In this document: piece after piece, positions 44,895 to 54,204 of the stretch
How the letters are laid out: every line of letters begins with the position of its first letter
Numbering within the stretch: position 1 is the stretch's first letter
NCBI RefSeq assembly: GCF_036226605.1
Contig: NZ_CP109000.1
Span: 6,258,501 to 6,322,500, forward strand
Direction: 5' to 3'
From: Streptomyces sp. NBC_00704
Lineage (GTDB): Bacteria; Actinomycetota; Actinomycetes; Streptomycetales; Streptomycetaceae
DNA: 64,000 nt
The notes under the pieces: generated by a model
The model's input: the letters and a program-made list of their open reading frames with translations, nothing else
Told to the model about the DNA's origin: nothing
Database searches by the model: none
Made by a program: the position numbers and the translations under genes

Positions 44895-45992
44895 ATGAAC
44901 GCAACGATGCGTAGAGTCGTGATCGGCGCCACCGCCGTCTCCATGGCACTGTCGATTGCCGCGTGCGGCAAGGCCGGCGACAAGGACAGCGACTCCGGCA
45001 GCAGCAGCTCGGGCGACAAGTCCATCGGCCTGCTGCTCCCCGACAGCGTCACCGCGCGGTACGAGAAGTTCGACAAGCCGTACTTCGACGCCAAGGTCAA
45101 GGCGCTCTGCTCCGACTGCAAGCTGGAGTACGCGAACGCCGCGGCCGACCCGGCCAAGCAGGCCCAGCAGGTCAGCAACATGGTCACCAAGGGCGTGAAG
45201 GTCATCGTGATCTCCGCCCAGGACTCGGCCGCGATCAAGTCGTCCATCAAGTCCGCGGTGGACAAGGGCGTCAAGGTCGTCGCGTACGACCGTCTCGCCC
45301 AGGGCCCGGTCAGCGCCTACGTGTCCTTCGACAACGTCAAGGTCGGCGAGCTCCAGGGCCAGGCCCTGCTCGACGCCCTCGGCGCCAAGGCCACCCCGAA
45401 GTCGAAGATCGTCATGATCAACGGTGACGACGCCGACCCGAACGCCGCCCAGTTCAAGCAGGGCGCGCACAAGATCCTCGACGGCAAGGTCGACATCGCC
45501 TACGAGCAGTCCGGCCTGTGGAAGGACACCGTCGCCGCGCAGAAGATGTCCGCGGCCATCACCCAGCTGGGCGCGAAGAACATCGCGGGCGTCTACGCCG
45601 CCAACGACGGCATGGCCGGCGGCATCGCCAACACCCTCAAGGGTGCGAAGATCAGCAACATCCCGCTGACCGGTCAGGACGCGGAGCTCGCGGCCATCCA
45701 GCGGATCGTCGCCGGCACCCAGTCCGCCACGGTCTACAAGGCCTACAAGCCCGAGGCCGAGACCGCCGCCCAGCTCGCCGTCAACCTGCTGGAGGGCAAG
45801 GACATCAAGTCCCTGGCCACCCAGACGCTGACCAGCGGCTCCGGCGACAAGGTGCCCTCGCAGCTGCTGACCCCGGTGTCGGTCACCAAGGCCAACATCA
45901 AGGACACGGTCGTCAAGGACGGGCTCTTCACGGTCGCCCAGATCTGCACGCCCGAGTACGCCGCCGCCTGCAAGGCCGCCGGCCTCCAGTAG
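44895..45992 (+). CDS. xylF: D-xylose ABC transporter substrate-binding lipoprotein
   Basis: A 365-residue periplasmic-binding-protein-type-1 protein with a signal peptide ending in the lipobox IAAC. The core (KSIGLLLPDSVTARYEKFDKPYFDAKVKAL, AQQVSNMVTKGVKVIVISAQDS, VVAYDRLAQGPVSAYVSFDN) is the xylose-binding XylF subgroup. The ATG follows CAGGGAGGCAC. It starts the xylFGH unit downstream of the ROK repressor; two strong hairpins separate it from xylG, likely making it the most expressed gene of the three. Confidence 0.93.
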   Translation: MNATMRRVVIGATAVSMALSIAACGKAGDKDSDSGSSSSGDKSIGLLLPDSVTARYEKFDKPYFDAKVKALCSDCKLEYANAAADPAKQAQQVSNMVTKGVKVIVISAQDSAAIKSSIKSAVDKGVKVVAYDRLAQGPVSAYVSFDNVKVGELQGQALLDALGAKATPKSKIVMINGDDADPNAAQFKQGAHKILDGKVDIAYEQSGLWKDTVAAQKMSAAITQLGAKNIAGVYAANDGMAGGIANTLKGAKISNIPLTGQDAELAAIQRIVAGTQSATVYKAYKPEAETAAQLAVNLLEGKDIKSLATQTLTSGSGDKVPSQLLTPVSVTKANIKDTVVKDGLFTVAQICTPEYAAACKAAGLQ

Positions 45993-46001
45993 CGGCCCCC
46001 C

Positions 46002-46054
46002 TCCCGGGGAACCGTCCCGGCCGGCGTGAGCCGGACGCGGTCCGTTCCCCGGGA
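46002..46054 (+). terminator. Hairpin between xylF and xylG, first of two
   Basis: TCCCGGGGAAC (46002-46012) pairs with GTTCCCCGGGA (46044-46054); an inner CCGGC-GTGA-GCCGG stem adds stability. Likely a partial terminator or mRNA-stabilising structure favouring xylF. Confidence 0.7.
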
Positions 46055-46089
46055 CCCGTCGACCGCCCCCGGCGGTCCCGCGAGACCTG

Positions 46090-46138
46090 TCCGACGCCCG
46101 CCCCACCTTCACACCCCGCTGCCGGGGCGGGCGTCGGA
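46090..46138 (+). terminator. Hairpin between xylF and xylG, second of two, 15-bp perfect stem
   Basis: TCCGACGCCCGCCCC (46090-46104), 19-base loop, GGGGCGGGCGTCGGA (46124-46138). With the first hairpin it makes a double structure in the 299-base gap, probably reducing read-through into xylGH. Confidence 0.75.
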
Positions 46139-46291
46139 CGGAACCGTTGCCAGGAGCAGCGGATTCGCGCATGTTCATCTTGTAAACCTCGTGCGTCGGC
46201 GCCGCGTCACCCGCGCGTCGCGCACATCCCTCCGCGCCTGTTCGTTGCGCGCGGCATCCCCGCCGGTCAGGCGGCGAAGGAGATGGTTCAC

Positions 46292-47074
46292 GTGTCCGCT
46301 ACGCCCGTGTTGGCGTTGCGCGGGGTCTCCAAGCGATTCGGTGCGGTCCAGGCCCTCACCGAGGTCGAGCTGGAGGTCCACGCCGGAGAAGTGGTCGCCC
46401 TGGTGGGCGACAACGGCGCAGGAAAGTCCACCCTGGTCAAGACGATCGCGGGTGTCCATCCCATCGATGAGGGCGTCATCGAGTGGGAAGGCAGGCCCGT
46501 CAGCATCACCAAGCCGCACGACGCCCAGGGACTCGGCGTCGCGACCGTCTACCAGGACCTCGCCCTGTGCGACAACCTCGACGTGGTCGGCAACCTCTAC
46601 CTCGGACGTGAGCTGCTGCACCGCGGCGTCATCGACGAGGTGACGATGGAGAAGAACGCGCGGGAACTGCTGTCCACGCTCTCCATCCGCATCCCGAGCG
46701 TGCGCATCCCGATCGCGAGCCTCTCGGGCGGTCAGCGCCAGGTCGTCGCCATCGCCCGCGCGCTGATCGGCGACCCGAAGGTCGTCATCCTCGACGAGCC
46801 CACGGCCGCCCTCGGCGTCGAGCAGACCGCGCAGGTCCTCGACCTGGTCGAACGGCTGCGCGAGCGCAACCTCGGCGTCATCCTCATCAGCCACAACATG
46901 GCCGACGTCAAGGCGGTCGCCGACACCGTCGCCGTCCTGCGTCTGGGCAAGAACAACGGCTCCTTCCCCGTGAAGGACACCAGCCACGAAGAGATCATCG
47001 CCGCGATCACGGGTGCCACGGACAACGCCGTGACCCGTCGTGCGGGGCGTCGCACCGCGGAGGCGGCAAAGTGA
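46292..47074 (+). CDS. xylG: D-xylose ABC transporter ATP-binding protein
   Basis: A 260-residue ATPase, a single-domain version rather than the double-domain XylG of E. coli. Walker A is GDNGAGKST, the signature LSGGQRQ, Walker B VVILDEPTAAL, and the H-loop ISHN. The GTG at 46292 has AAGGAG nine bases upstream; an ATG three codons earlier would abut the ribosome site and is less likely. It powers xylose uptake with XylF and XylH, and its stop overlaps the xylH start (GTGA). Confidence 0.92.
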   Translation: MSATPVLALRGVSKRFGAVQALTEVELEVHAGEVVALVGDNGAGKSTLVKTIAGVHPIDEGVIEWEGRPVSITKPHDAQGLGVATVYQDLALCDNLDVVGNLYLGRELLHRGVIDEVTMEKNARELLSTLSIRIPSVRIPIASLSGGQRQVVAIARALIGDPKVVILDEPTAALGVEQTAQVLDLVERLRERNLGVILISHNMADVKAVADTVAVLRLGKNNGSFPVKDTSHEEIIAAITGATDNAVTRRAGRRTAEAAK

Positions 47075-48462
47075 GCGACACGTCGAAGCCCGTCAAGAGC
47101 GACTCCTCGGAGCCCGTGAAGGGCACGAAGACCGAGAAGGCCGCGACGGCGACCGGGGTCGGCAAGACCGGGGGCATGGTCGCCGGCCAGGAGACCGTGG
47201 CCCCCGCGGACGACCCGACGGCGGCGCCCGTCACCGTCGTCGACCCGCGTCTGCTGATCCGCGAGGAGGGCCTCAAGGGCTACCTCACCGAGTTCAAGCG
47301 CAAGGTCAAGGGCGGCGAGCTGGGGCAGATCCCGGTCGTCATCGGCCTGATCGTCATCTGGACGATCTTCCAGCTGCAGAACGACCGCTTCCTGAGCGCC
47401 GCCAACCTCTCCAACATCAGCTACTTCCTCTCGGCCACCGGCATGCTCGCCATCGGCCTGGTGTTCGTGCTGCTGCTCGGCGAGATCGACCTGTCGGTCG
47501 GTTCCGTCAGCGGCCTGGCGTCCGCGCTGTTCGCCGTGTTCGTGACCGACCACGGCGTGAATCCATGGCTGTCGCTGGTCCTGGCGATCCTCGTCGGCAT
47601 CGCCGTCGGCGCCCTCCAGGGCTGGTTCTTCGCGAAGATCGGCGTACCGGCGTTCGTGGTGACCCTGGCCGGCTTCCTCGGCTGGAACGGTCTGATGCTG
47701 TGGCTGCTGGGCTCCAGCGGCACGATCAACCTCCCGTCGGACTCCGGCCCGGTCCACCTGCTCGGCCAGAACTCCTTCTTCATGGACCAGGCGATCATCG
47801 GCGCCTACATCCTGGCCGGTCTCGCCGTCGTGCTGTCCCTGGTCGGCAACTTCGGTGAGCAGCGCCGCCGCCGGGCCGCCGGGGTGCCGTTCCGCCCGAC
47901 CGGCGAGATCCTGCTGCGCGTGGGTCTGCTCGCGCTCGCCGCGTTCGTCTCCGCCGCCGTGCTGAACAACGCCTCGGGTGTCTCCAACGCGCTGGTGATC
48001 TTCCTGGCGGCGCTGGTGATCGTGGACTTCGTGCTGCGCCGCACGACGTACGGCCGCAAGGTCTTCGCGGTCGGCGGCGGCATCGAGGCCGCCCGCCGCG
48101 CCGGCATCAACGTGCCGATGATCCGCATCACCGTGTTCGCCATCTCCGGCGGCTTCGCGGCGGTCGGCGGCATGTTCTTCGCCGGTCAGACCGCGGGCGC
48201 CTCGCTGAGCGCCGGCGGCGGCAACACCCTGATGCTCGCCATCGCGGCGGCCGTCATCGGCGGCACCAGCCTCTTCGGCGGCCGCGGCACCGTGTGGTCC
48301 GCGCTCCTGGGCATGCTGGTCATCCAGTCCATCCAGACCGGTCTGGACCTGCTGAACATGAACACCTCGATCCAGTACATGATCACCGGTGGTGTTCTGC
48401 TCGGCGCCGTCGTCATCGACTCGGTGTCCCGCAAGAGCCAGAAGGCCGCCGGCCGCGGCTAG
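47071..48462 (+). CDS. xylH: D-xylose ABC transporter permease
   Basis: A 463-residue permease of the CUT2 (ribose/xylose) class with about 10 predicted spans and an 80-residue hydrophilic N-terminus. Family segments include VLLLGEIDLSVGSVSGLAS and the late GGTSLFGGRGTVWSALLGMLVI. The GTG start overlaps the xylG stop. A perfect 15-bp terminator follows, ending the xylFGH unit. Confidence 0.93.
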   Translation: MSDTSKPVKSDSSEPVKGTKTEKAATATGVGKTGGMVAGQETVAPADDPTAAPVTVVDPRLLIREEGLKGYLTEFKRKVKGGELGQIPVVIGLIVIWTIFQLQNDRFLSAANLSNISYFLSATGMLAIGLVFVLLLGEIDLSVGSVSGLASALFAVFVTDHGVNPWLSLVLAILVGIAVGALQGWFFAKIGVPAFVVTLAGFLGWNGLMLWLLGSSGTINLPSDSGPVHLLGQNSFFMDQAIIGAYILAGLAVVLSLVGNFGEQRRRRAAGVPFRPTGEILLRVGLLALAAFVSAAVLNNASGVSNALVIFLAALVIVDFVLRRTTYGRKVFAVGGGIEAARRAGINVPMIRITVFAISGGFAAVGGMFFAGQTAGASLSAGGGNTLMLAIAAAVIGGTSLFGGRGTVWSALLGMLVIQSIQTGLDLLNMNTSIQYMITGGVLLGAVVIDSVSRKSQKAAGRG

Positions 48463-48498
48463 TCCGGTCCGCGACCCAGGTCTTCTTCTCGCAGCACC

Positions 48499-48532
48499 CC
48501 GTGCCCGGCATCCCGGTGGATGCCGGGCACGG
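48499..48532. terminator. Perfect 15-bp terminator after xylH
   Basis: CCGTGCCCGGCATCC (48499-48513), loop CGGT, GGATGCCGGGCACGG (48518-48532). Confidence 0.88.
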
Positions 48533-48620
48533 TCGTGTCATGGGAGGGGCCGATCCCGGGTACGCCCGTTCGCGTGACGTATGACGCACGGGCCGGACAC
48601 CGGCCGCCCGGACGGAACAT

Positions 48621-48626
48621 TAGACT
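48621..48626 (+). promoter_or_regulatory. Candidate -10 hexamer of dxs
   Basis: TAGACT at 48621-48626 matches the Streptomyces vegetative -10 and lies 50 bases before the dxs start. No convincing -35 is seen at the right distance. Confidence 0.35.
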
Positions 48627-48675
48627 CGACAAGCCCGGCAACAGCTCGATCAGCTTTTAGTGCAAGGAGGCACGG

Positions 48676-50610
48676 GTGCCGCTGCTGACCCGCATCAGGG
48701 GACCGCGCGATCTGGACCGGCTCAGCCTGGAGGAGCTGGACCAGCTGGCAGGGGAGATCCGGACCTTCCTCGTCGACGCCGTCTCCAAGACCGGCGGCCA
48801 CCTCGGCCCCAACCTCGGCGTGGTCGAGCTCACCATCGCCCTGCACCGGGTGTTCGAGTCGCCCAAGGACAAGGTGCTGTGGGACACCGGCCACCAGTCC
48901 TACGTCCACAAGCTGCTCACGGGCCGGCAGGACTTCTCCCGGCTGAAGATGAAGGGCGGCCTGTCCGGCTACCCCTCGCAGGCGGAGTCCGAGCACGACG
49001 TCATCGAGAACAGCCACGCCTCCACGGTGCTCGGCTGGGCCGACGGCCTCGCCAAGGCCAACCAGATCCTGGACCGCGACGACCACGTCGTCGCCGTCAT
49101 CGGAGACGGGGCGCTCACCGGCGGCATGGCCTGGGAGGCGCTGAACAACATCGCCGACGGCGACCGCCCGCTGGTCATCGTCGTCAACGACAACGAGCGC
49201 TCCTACGCGCCGACCATCGGCGGCCTCGCCAACCACCTCGCCACCCTGCGCACCACCGACGGCTACGAGCGCTTCCTGGCCCGCGGCAAGGACCTCCTGG
49301 AGCGCACGCCGGTCGTCGGCAAGCCCCTCTACGAGACCCTGCACGGCGCCAAGAAGGGCCTGAAGGACTTCATCGCCCCCCAGGGCATGTTCGAGGACCT
49401 GGGCCTGAAGTACGTCGGCCCGATCGACGGCCACGACATCGAGGCCCTGGAGTCCGCGCTGGCCCGCGCCAAGCGGTTCGGCGGCCCGGTCATCGTGCAC
49501 TGCCTCACCGAGAAGGGCCGCGGCTACCAGCCCGCCCTCCAGGACGAGGCCGACCGCTTCCACGGCATCGGCCCCATCCACCCCGACACCGGTCTGCCGA
49601 TCAAGGCCTCGGGCGCCGACTGGACCTCCGTCTTCGGCGACGAGATGGTGCGGCTCGGCAAGGAGCGCGAGGACATCGTCGCGATCACGGCGGCCATGCT
49701 CCAGCCGGTCGGGCTGAAGAAGTTCGCGGACGCCTTCCCCGAGCGCATCTACGACGTCGGCATCGCCGAGCAGCACGCCGCCGTCTCCGCCGCCGGCCTG
49801 GCCGCGGGCGGGGTGCACCCGGTCTTCGCGGTGTACGCCACCTTCCTCAACCGGGCCTTCGACCAGGTCCTGATGGACGTCGCCCTGCACAAGTGCGGGG
49901 TGACCTTCGTCCTGGACCGGGCGGGCGTCACCGGCACCGACGGCGCCTCCCACAACGGCATGTGGGACATGTCGATCCTCCAGGTCGTGCCCGGCCTGCG
50001 GCTCGCCGCCCCGCGCGACGCCGACCAGGTCCGCGCCCAGCTGCGCGAGGCCGTCCAGGTCGAGGACGCCCCGACCGTCGTCCGCTTCTCCAAGGGCGCC
50101 GTCGGCCCCGCCGTGGCCGCCGTGGGACGCGTCGGCGGCATGGACGTGCTGCGCGAGAGCGGCACCGACACCCCCGACGTCCTGCTGGTCTCGGTGGGCG
50201 CCCTGGCCCCGATGTGCCTGGAGATCGCGACGCTCCTCGACCGCCAGGGCATCACCACCACCGTCGTCGACCCGCGCTGGGTCAAGCCCGTCGACGAGGC
50301 CATGGCGCCGCTCGCCGAGCGGCACCGGGTGGTCGTCACCGTCGAGGACAACTCGCGCGTGGGCGGCGTCGGCTCGACGATCGCCCAGGCCCTGCGCGAC
50401 GCCGGCGTCGACGTCCCGCTGCGCGACTTCGGCATCCCGCCGCGCTTCCTCGACCACGCCTCGCGCGCGGAGGTCATGGCGGAGATCGGGCTCACCGCGC
50501 CCGACATCGCCCGCCAGGTCACCGGCCTCGTCTCGAAGCTCGACGGCCGCTACGGCCGCTACGGCGCCGCGGCCTCCGACGTCGACTCCGTGGAGAGCGC
50601 CCGCGACTGA
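48676..50610 (+). CDS. dxs: 1-deoxy-D-xylulose-5-phosphate synthase
   Basis: A 644-residue thiamine-diphosphate enzyme making DXP from pyruvate and glyceraldehyde 3-phosphate, first step of the MEP isoprenoid pathway. The ThDP motif is GDGALTGGMAWEALNN; the first domain has SKTGGHLGPNLGVVELT and DTGHQSYVHKLLTGR; the transketolase-like domain has YDVGIAEQHAAVSAAGLA, and the C-terminal domain begins near PDVLLVSVGALAPM. The GTG start follows AAGGAGG. It is monocistronic, with a hairpin after it. Its position beside xylFGH is conserved in S. coelicolor (recalled). Confidence 0.96.
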   Translation: MPLLTRIRGPRDLDRLSLEELDQLAGEIRTFLVDAVSKTGGHLGPNLGVVELTIALHRVFESPKDKVLWDTGHQSYVHKLLTGRQDFSRLKMKGGLSGYPSQAESEHDVIENSHASTVLGWADGLAKANQILDRDDHVVAVIGDGALTGGMAWEALNNIADGDRPLVIVVNDNERSYAPTIGGLANHLATLRTTDGYERFLARGKDLLERTPVVGKPLYETLHGAKKGLKDFIAPQGMFEDLGLKYVGPIDGHDIEALESALARAKRFGGPVIVHCLTEKGRGYQPALQDEADRFHGIGPIHPDTGLPIKASGADWTSVFGDEMVRLGKEREDIVAITAAMLQPVGLKKFADAFPERIYDVGIAEQHAAVSAAGLAAGGVHPVFAVYATFLNRAFDQVLMDVALHKCGVTFVLDRAGVTGTDGASHNGMWDMSILQVVPGLRLAAPRDADQVRAQLREAVQVEDAPTVVRFSKGAVGPAVAAVGRVGGMDVLRESGTDTPDVLLVSVGALAPMCLEIATLLDRQGITTTVVDPRWVKPVDEAMAPLAERHRVVVTVEDNSRVGGVGSTIAQALRDAGVDVPLRDFGIPPRFLDHASRAEVMAEIGLTAPDIARQVTGLVSKLDGRYGRYGAAASDVDSVESARD

Positions 50611-50635
50611 CGCCGCCGCAGAGCGCCTACACGTC

Positions 50636-50685
50636 CGAACGGACCGGTTCCGCCACTGTGAAGAGTGGTGGAAGCGGTCCGTTCG
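50636..50685. terminator. Long hairpin terminator after dxs
   Basis: CGAACGGACCG (50636-50646) pairs with CGGTCCGTTCG (50675-50685); inside, TTCCGCCACT pairs with AGTGGTGGAA around a GTGA loop, giving a stem of about 20 bp. Confidence 0.85.
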
Positions 50686-50766
50686 CGTTAACCGGCCCGC
50701 GCCGGGGCATACGGTCTACGCCCCCTCTCGATCATGTCGAGGACGACACAGCGTGGGAGGTACCCC

Positions 50767-52287
50767 GTGAGCAGCACCCTCTTCCGGACGAAGAAGGTCG
50801 AGCAGTCCATCCTCGATACCGAGGAGCCAGAGCACGCGCTCAAGAAGTCCTTGTCCGCGCTCGATCTGACCGTCTTCGGCGTCGGCGTCATCATCGGCAC
50901 CGGCATCTTCGTCCTCACCGGCACGGTCGCCAAGAACAACGCCGGCCCCGCCGTCGCCCTCGCCTTCGTGGTGGCCGGGGTCGTCTGCGCGCTCGCCGCG
51001 CTCTGCTACGCCGAGTTCGCCTCCACCGTCCCGGTGGCCGGCTCCGCGTACACCTTCAGCTACGCCTCCCTCGGGGAACTGCCCGCCTGGATCATCGGCT
51101 GGGACCTGGTCCTGGAGTTCGCGCTCGGCACGGCGGTGGTGGCCGTCGGCTGGTCCGGGTACATCGCCTCGCTGCTGGACAACGCGGGCTGGCACCTGCC
51201 GGCGGCGCTCAGCGGCCGGGAGGGCGCCGACGGCTTCGGCTTCGACGTCCTGGCCGCCGCGCTCGTCCTGGTGCTGACCGCCATCCTCGTGGTCGGCACG
51301 AAGCTCTCCGCGCGCGTCACCTCCGTCGTGGTCGCCATCAAGGTCACCGTCGTCCTGACCGTGATCGTCGCCGGCGCCTTCCTGATCCACGGCGAGAACT
51401 ACGACCCGTTCATCCCCAAGGCGCAGCCCGTGGACGCGGGCGGCGGCCTCAAGGCCCCGCTGATCCAGCTGATGTTCGGCTGGGCGCCGTCCAACTTCGG
51501 CGTCATGGGCATCTTCACCGCCGCCTCCGTGGTCTTCTTCGCCTTCATCGGCTTCGACGTCGTCGCCACCGCCGCCGAGGAGACCAGGAACCCGCAGCGC
51601 GACATGCCCCGGGGCATCATCGGCTCGCTGATCATCTGCACGGTCCTCTACGTCGCCGTCTCGATCGTCGTCACCGGGATGGAGCACTACACCAAGCTCT
51701 CCGTGAGCGCCCCGCTCGCCGACGCCTTCAAGGCCACCGGGCACCCCTGGTTCGCGGGCTTCATCAGCTTCGGCGCCGCCGTCGGCCTGACCACGGTCTG
51801 CATGATCCTGCTCCTGGGACAGACCCGCGTCTTCTTCGCCATGAGCCGCGACGGCCTGCTGCCGCGCTTCTTCTCCCACGTCCACCCGCGGTTCAGGACC
51901 CCGCACCGGCCGACCATGCTGCTCGGCGTGCTCATCGCGATCCTGGCCGGCTTCACCAGCCTGAGCGAACTCGCCGAGCTGGTGAACATCGGCACCCTGT
52001 TCGCGTTCATCGTCGTCGCCATCGGCGTGATCATCCTGCGCCGGTCCCGCCCCGACCTGCCGCGGTCCTTCCGCACCCCCTGGGTGCCGGCCCTGCCGAT
52101 CGTGTCGGTGTGCGCCTCGCTGTGGCTGATGCTGAACCTGCCCGCCGAGACCTGGCTGCGGTTCGGCATCTGGATGGTCATCGGCTTCGCCGTGTACTTC
52201 CTCTACGGCCGCTCCCACAGCCGTCTCGCGGCCCCTCAGGAGGCTTCCGCGGCCTCCGCCGGGCCTTCCCGCGACGACACCGTCTGA
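50767..52287 (+). CDS. APC family amino acid permease
   Basis: A 506-residue transporter with 12 or more predicted spans. Span 1 begins LTVFGVGVIIGTGIFVLTGT, the classic cationic/neutral amino-acid transporter signature, and FFAFIGFDVVATAAEETRNPQRDMPRGI marks the span 6 region. The GTG at 50767 follows GGGAGG; an upstream ATG at 50734 is less likely. The substrate is probably a cationic amino acid by family resemblance, not proven. A bidirectional terminator follows. Confidence 0.9.
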   Translation: MSSTLFRTKKVEQSILDTEEPEHALKKSLSALDLTVFGVGVIIGTGIFVLTGTVAKNNAGPAVALAFVVAGVVCALAALCYAEFASTVPVAGSAYTFSYASLGELPAWIIGWDLVLEFALGTAVVAVGWSGYIASLLDNAGWHLPAALSGREGADGFGFDVLAAALVLVLTAILVVGTKLSARVTSVVVAIKVTVVLTVIVAGAFLIHGENYDPFIPKAQPVDAGGGLKAPLIQLMFGWAPSNFGVMGIFTAASVVFFAFIGFDVVATAAEETRNPQRDMPRGIIGSLIICTVLYVAVSIVVTGMEHYTKLSVSAPLADAFKATGHPWFAGFISFGAAVGLTTVCMILLLGQTRVFFAMSRDGLLPRFFSHVHPRFRTPHRPTMLLGVLIAILAGFTSLSELAELVNIGTLFAFIVVAIGVIILRRSRPDLPRSFRTPWVPALPIVSVCASLWLMLNLPAETWLRFGIWMVIGFAVYFLYGRSHSRLAAPQEASAASAGPSRDDTV

Positions 52288-52377
52288 CGGCCTCACAGCC
52301 GCTCCTGCGGCCGCTCCCGGGCCTGCCCCACGGGCTCCCGCGGGCGGCCCGCGGGGAGCTTCCCGCGCGCATCTCCC

Positions 52378-52410
52378 GGCCGGCCCCGCACACGGCGTGC
52401 GGGGCCGGCC
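52378..52410. terminator. Perfect 14-bp bidirectional terminator
   Basis: GGCCGGCCCCGCAC (52378-52391), five-base loop, GTGCGGGGCCGGCC (52397-52410), between the convergent permease and NYN-type genes. Confidence 0.85.
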
Positions 52411-52455
52411 GCCTGTCGTGCCCGGACGCCCCGCGCGGGTCCGCCCCGCCGCGGC

Positions 52456-52884
52456 TCAGCCCCGCACCGCGCGCGGCCCGGTGACGTCCGCGCCCAGCTC
52501 GGCGACCCGGCGGCGCAGCTCGCGGTCGGCCGTCACGACCAGACGGCCACGCGCTCCGGCCTCGGCGACCAGTTCCACGATGCGGTCGTCACCGCTGCCG
52601 GACGCCGCCTCCACCCGCACCCCCGGCACCGGCTCCACCCCGCGTGCCGCGCCCTCGACCACGAGGACGATCTCCACGGGCCCGGTGCTCCCCGGCAGCC
52701 CGTCCGCGGCCAGCCGGTCGCGCAGCCGCTCCGCGGCCCCGCGCCGGTCCCGCCACCAGCCGTCGGGCACCGACCCGACGACGTTCGCGCCGTCCACGAT
52801 CACCAGCAGCGCCCTGCCGCCGTCGCCGTGACCGGGGCCGCCGTCGCCCTTGTCGGTGCCGTCGGTGCCGTCGTCGTCGTCCAT
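52456..52884 (-). CDS. NYN/PIN-like domain protein
   Basis: A 142-residue protein: an acidic Gly/Asp-rich start (MDDDDGTDGTDKGDGG), then LLVIVDGANVVGSVPDGWW, a typical first acidic motif of NYN/YacP PIN-like nucleases, GSGDDRIVELVAE and VVTADRELRRRVAELGADVTGP, the later acidic cluster. These three acidic motifs could coordinate a metal for RNA cleavage. Homologues are common in Streptomyces, sometimes labelled NTP pyrophosphohydrolase, without good support. The role is unknown. Confidence 0.72.
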   Translation of the reverse strand: MDDDDGTDGTDKGDGGPGHGDGGRALLVIVDGANVVGSVPDGWWRDRRGAAERLRDRLAADGLPGSTGPVEIVLVVEGAARGVEPVPGVRVEAASGSGDDRIVELVAEAGARGRLVVTADRELRRRVAELGADVTGPRAVRG

Positions 52885-52963
52885 GCGGCCCACGGTCGCA
52901 CGGACGGCCCCCGAGCGTGACCCGCGCGCGGGCGTCCCGCCGCCCGCGTCATAAGGTGACCGG

Positions 52964-53980
52964 GTGAACGGCGACTGGCTCATACGCGGCCGCGACGGGC
53001 GGCTCGCTGTCTATCTCATGTCGGACGACGCCGTCCTGTGCCGGGCGGAGCGCTTCCCGGGAGGGCCCTGGGAGGCCCCGCGCAGGATCGGCGGCGACCA
53101 GCAGGTCCATCCCGTCCTGGGCCTCGGCCAGGGCGCGGACGAGTACGCGCACCTGGCCACCTGGTGGACCACGCGCAAGGGCGTGACCGGCCTGGTGCAC
53201 TCCACGCACTTCCGGCCGCTGCTCGCCGCCCTGGACTGGGCGCCCCTCGGACACCCCGACCGGAAGGGCGGCCGCACCGGCACGCCCGCCGTCGCCGTCG
53301 ACGCCGAGGGACGCGCGCACGTCTTCGTCCGCAAGGGCGGGGGCGGGGTGGGCCTGATCGTCCAGAAGGAGAAGGGCGGCTGGGAGCCCTGGCGGGACCT
53401 GGAGGGACAGGGCGTCGAGGAGCCGCCCGTGGCGGTCGCGGCCGCCACGGGCCGCGTCGAGGCGTACGCGGCCGTGCCCGGCGGGATCCTGCACTGGAGC
53501 CGTCCGGCGCAGGACGCCGAGCCCGAGCTGACCGGGTCCCTCGACGCGCCGGTGCGGGCCGGGACCCTGCGGGCGCTGGCCACCTCCGCGGAGCACACCA
53601 CCGTCTTCTACACCGACGAGTCGGGCGACCTGTGGGCCTGGCGCTCCGGCGCGAAGGCCGTCCGACTGCTGGCGGCCGCGGGCCCCGGACCGGTCGCCGC
53701 CGTCCGCACCGAACTCGACGGCCACGACTGCACGCTGCTCGCCCAGCGCTCCGCGAGCGGCCGGGTCGCCTTCACCGCGTACCCCACCGAGCGCGAGTCG
53801 GCGGGCGCCTGGTGGACCGAGTCCGGGCCGCAGCTGCCCGCCGACGCCGTGGTCGCGCTGGCCAAGGACCACCAGGACCGGGTGGTCGCGGCGGCCCTGT
53901 CCCCGTCCACCGGGGACTTGCTGCTCACCCGCCGCAAGGACGAACCGGGCCTCGCCCTGACGGCCTGGCAGCCCGTCTGA
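52964..53980 (+). CDS. Conserved protein of unknown function, predicted beta-propeller
   Basis: A 338-residue cytosolic protein without signal peptide. The sequence consists of about six blade-like units, each with a strand ending in small residues and a Trp or aromatic (for example GGWEPWRDLEGQG, GDLWAWRSG, AFTAYPTERESAGAWWTESGPQL), as in PLL-like lectins or sialidase-like propellers. I do not recognise a catalytic motif. The GTG start follows AAGGTGACCGG. It is divergent from the NYN-type gene with a 79-base gap, a pairing that may be conserved in the genus. Confidence 0.65.
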   Translation: MNGDWLIRGRDGRLAVYLMSDDAVLCRAERFPGGPWEAPRRIGGDQQVHPVLGLGQGADEYAHLATWWTTRKGVTGLVHSTHFRPLLAALDWAPLGHPDRKGGRTGTPAVAVDAEGRAHVFVRKGGGGVGLIVQKEKGGWEPWRDLEGQGVEEPPVAVAAATGRVEAYAAVPGGILHWSRPAQDAEPELTGSLDAPVRAGTLRALATSAEHTTVFYTDESGDLWAWRSGAKAVRLLAAAGPGPVAAVRTELDGHDCTLLAQRSASGRVAFTAYPTERESAGAWWTESGPQLPADAVVALAKDHQDRVVAAALSPSTGDLLLTRRKDEPGLALTAWQPV

Positions 53981-54033
53981 CGCGTCCGACCCGCACGGCC
54001 GTCCGAGGCAGGACGCCGTGCGGGCGCGTCACC

Positions 54034-54088
54034 CGTGCCGTGGCGTGCCGTGCCGTGCCGTGGCGTGGCGTGGCGTGGCGTGGCGTGC
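54034..54088. repeat. CGTGS pentanucleotide array, 11 units
   Basis: Eleven consecutive pentamers CGTGC or CGTGG run without interruption from 54034 to 54088 in the gap between the propeller gene and the fadB terminator. Such a short tandem array can change length by slippage. No promoter or gene overlaps it clearly. Confidence 0.9.
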
Positions 54089-54140
54089 CGTTCCGGGCGG
54101 TGGGCGGACGGCCGTGCACCCCGCCCGCCCGGTCATGCAC

Positions 54141-54172
54141 AGAGGGCCTCCGCCCGTAGGCGGAGGCCCTCT
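54141..54172. terminator. Perfect 14-bp terminator of the fadBA unit
   Basis: AGAGGGCCTCCGCC (54141-54154), loop CGTA, GGCGGAGGCCCTCT (54159-54172), 33 bases past the fadB stop and usable from both sides. Confidence 0.88.
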
Positions 54173-54204
54173 TCAGGTGCACGACGTGCACCCGGTCACC
54201 GGCG

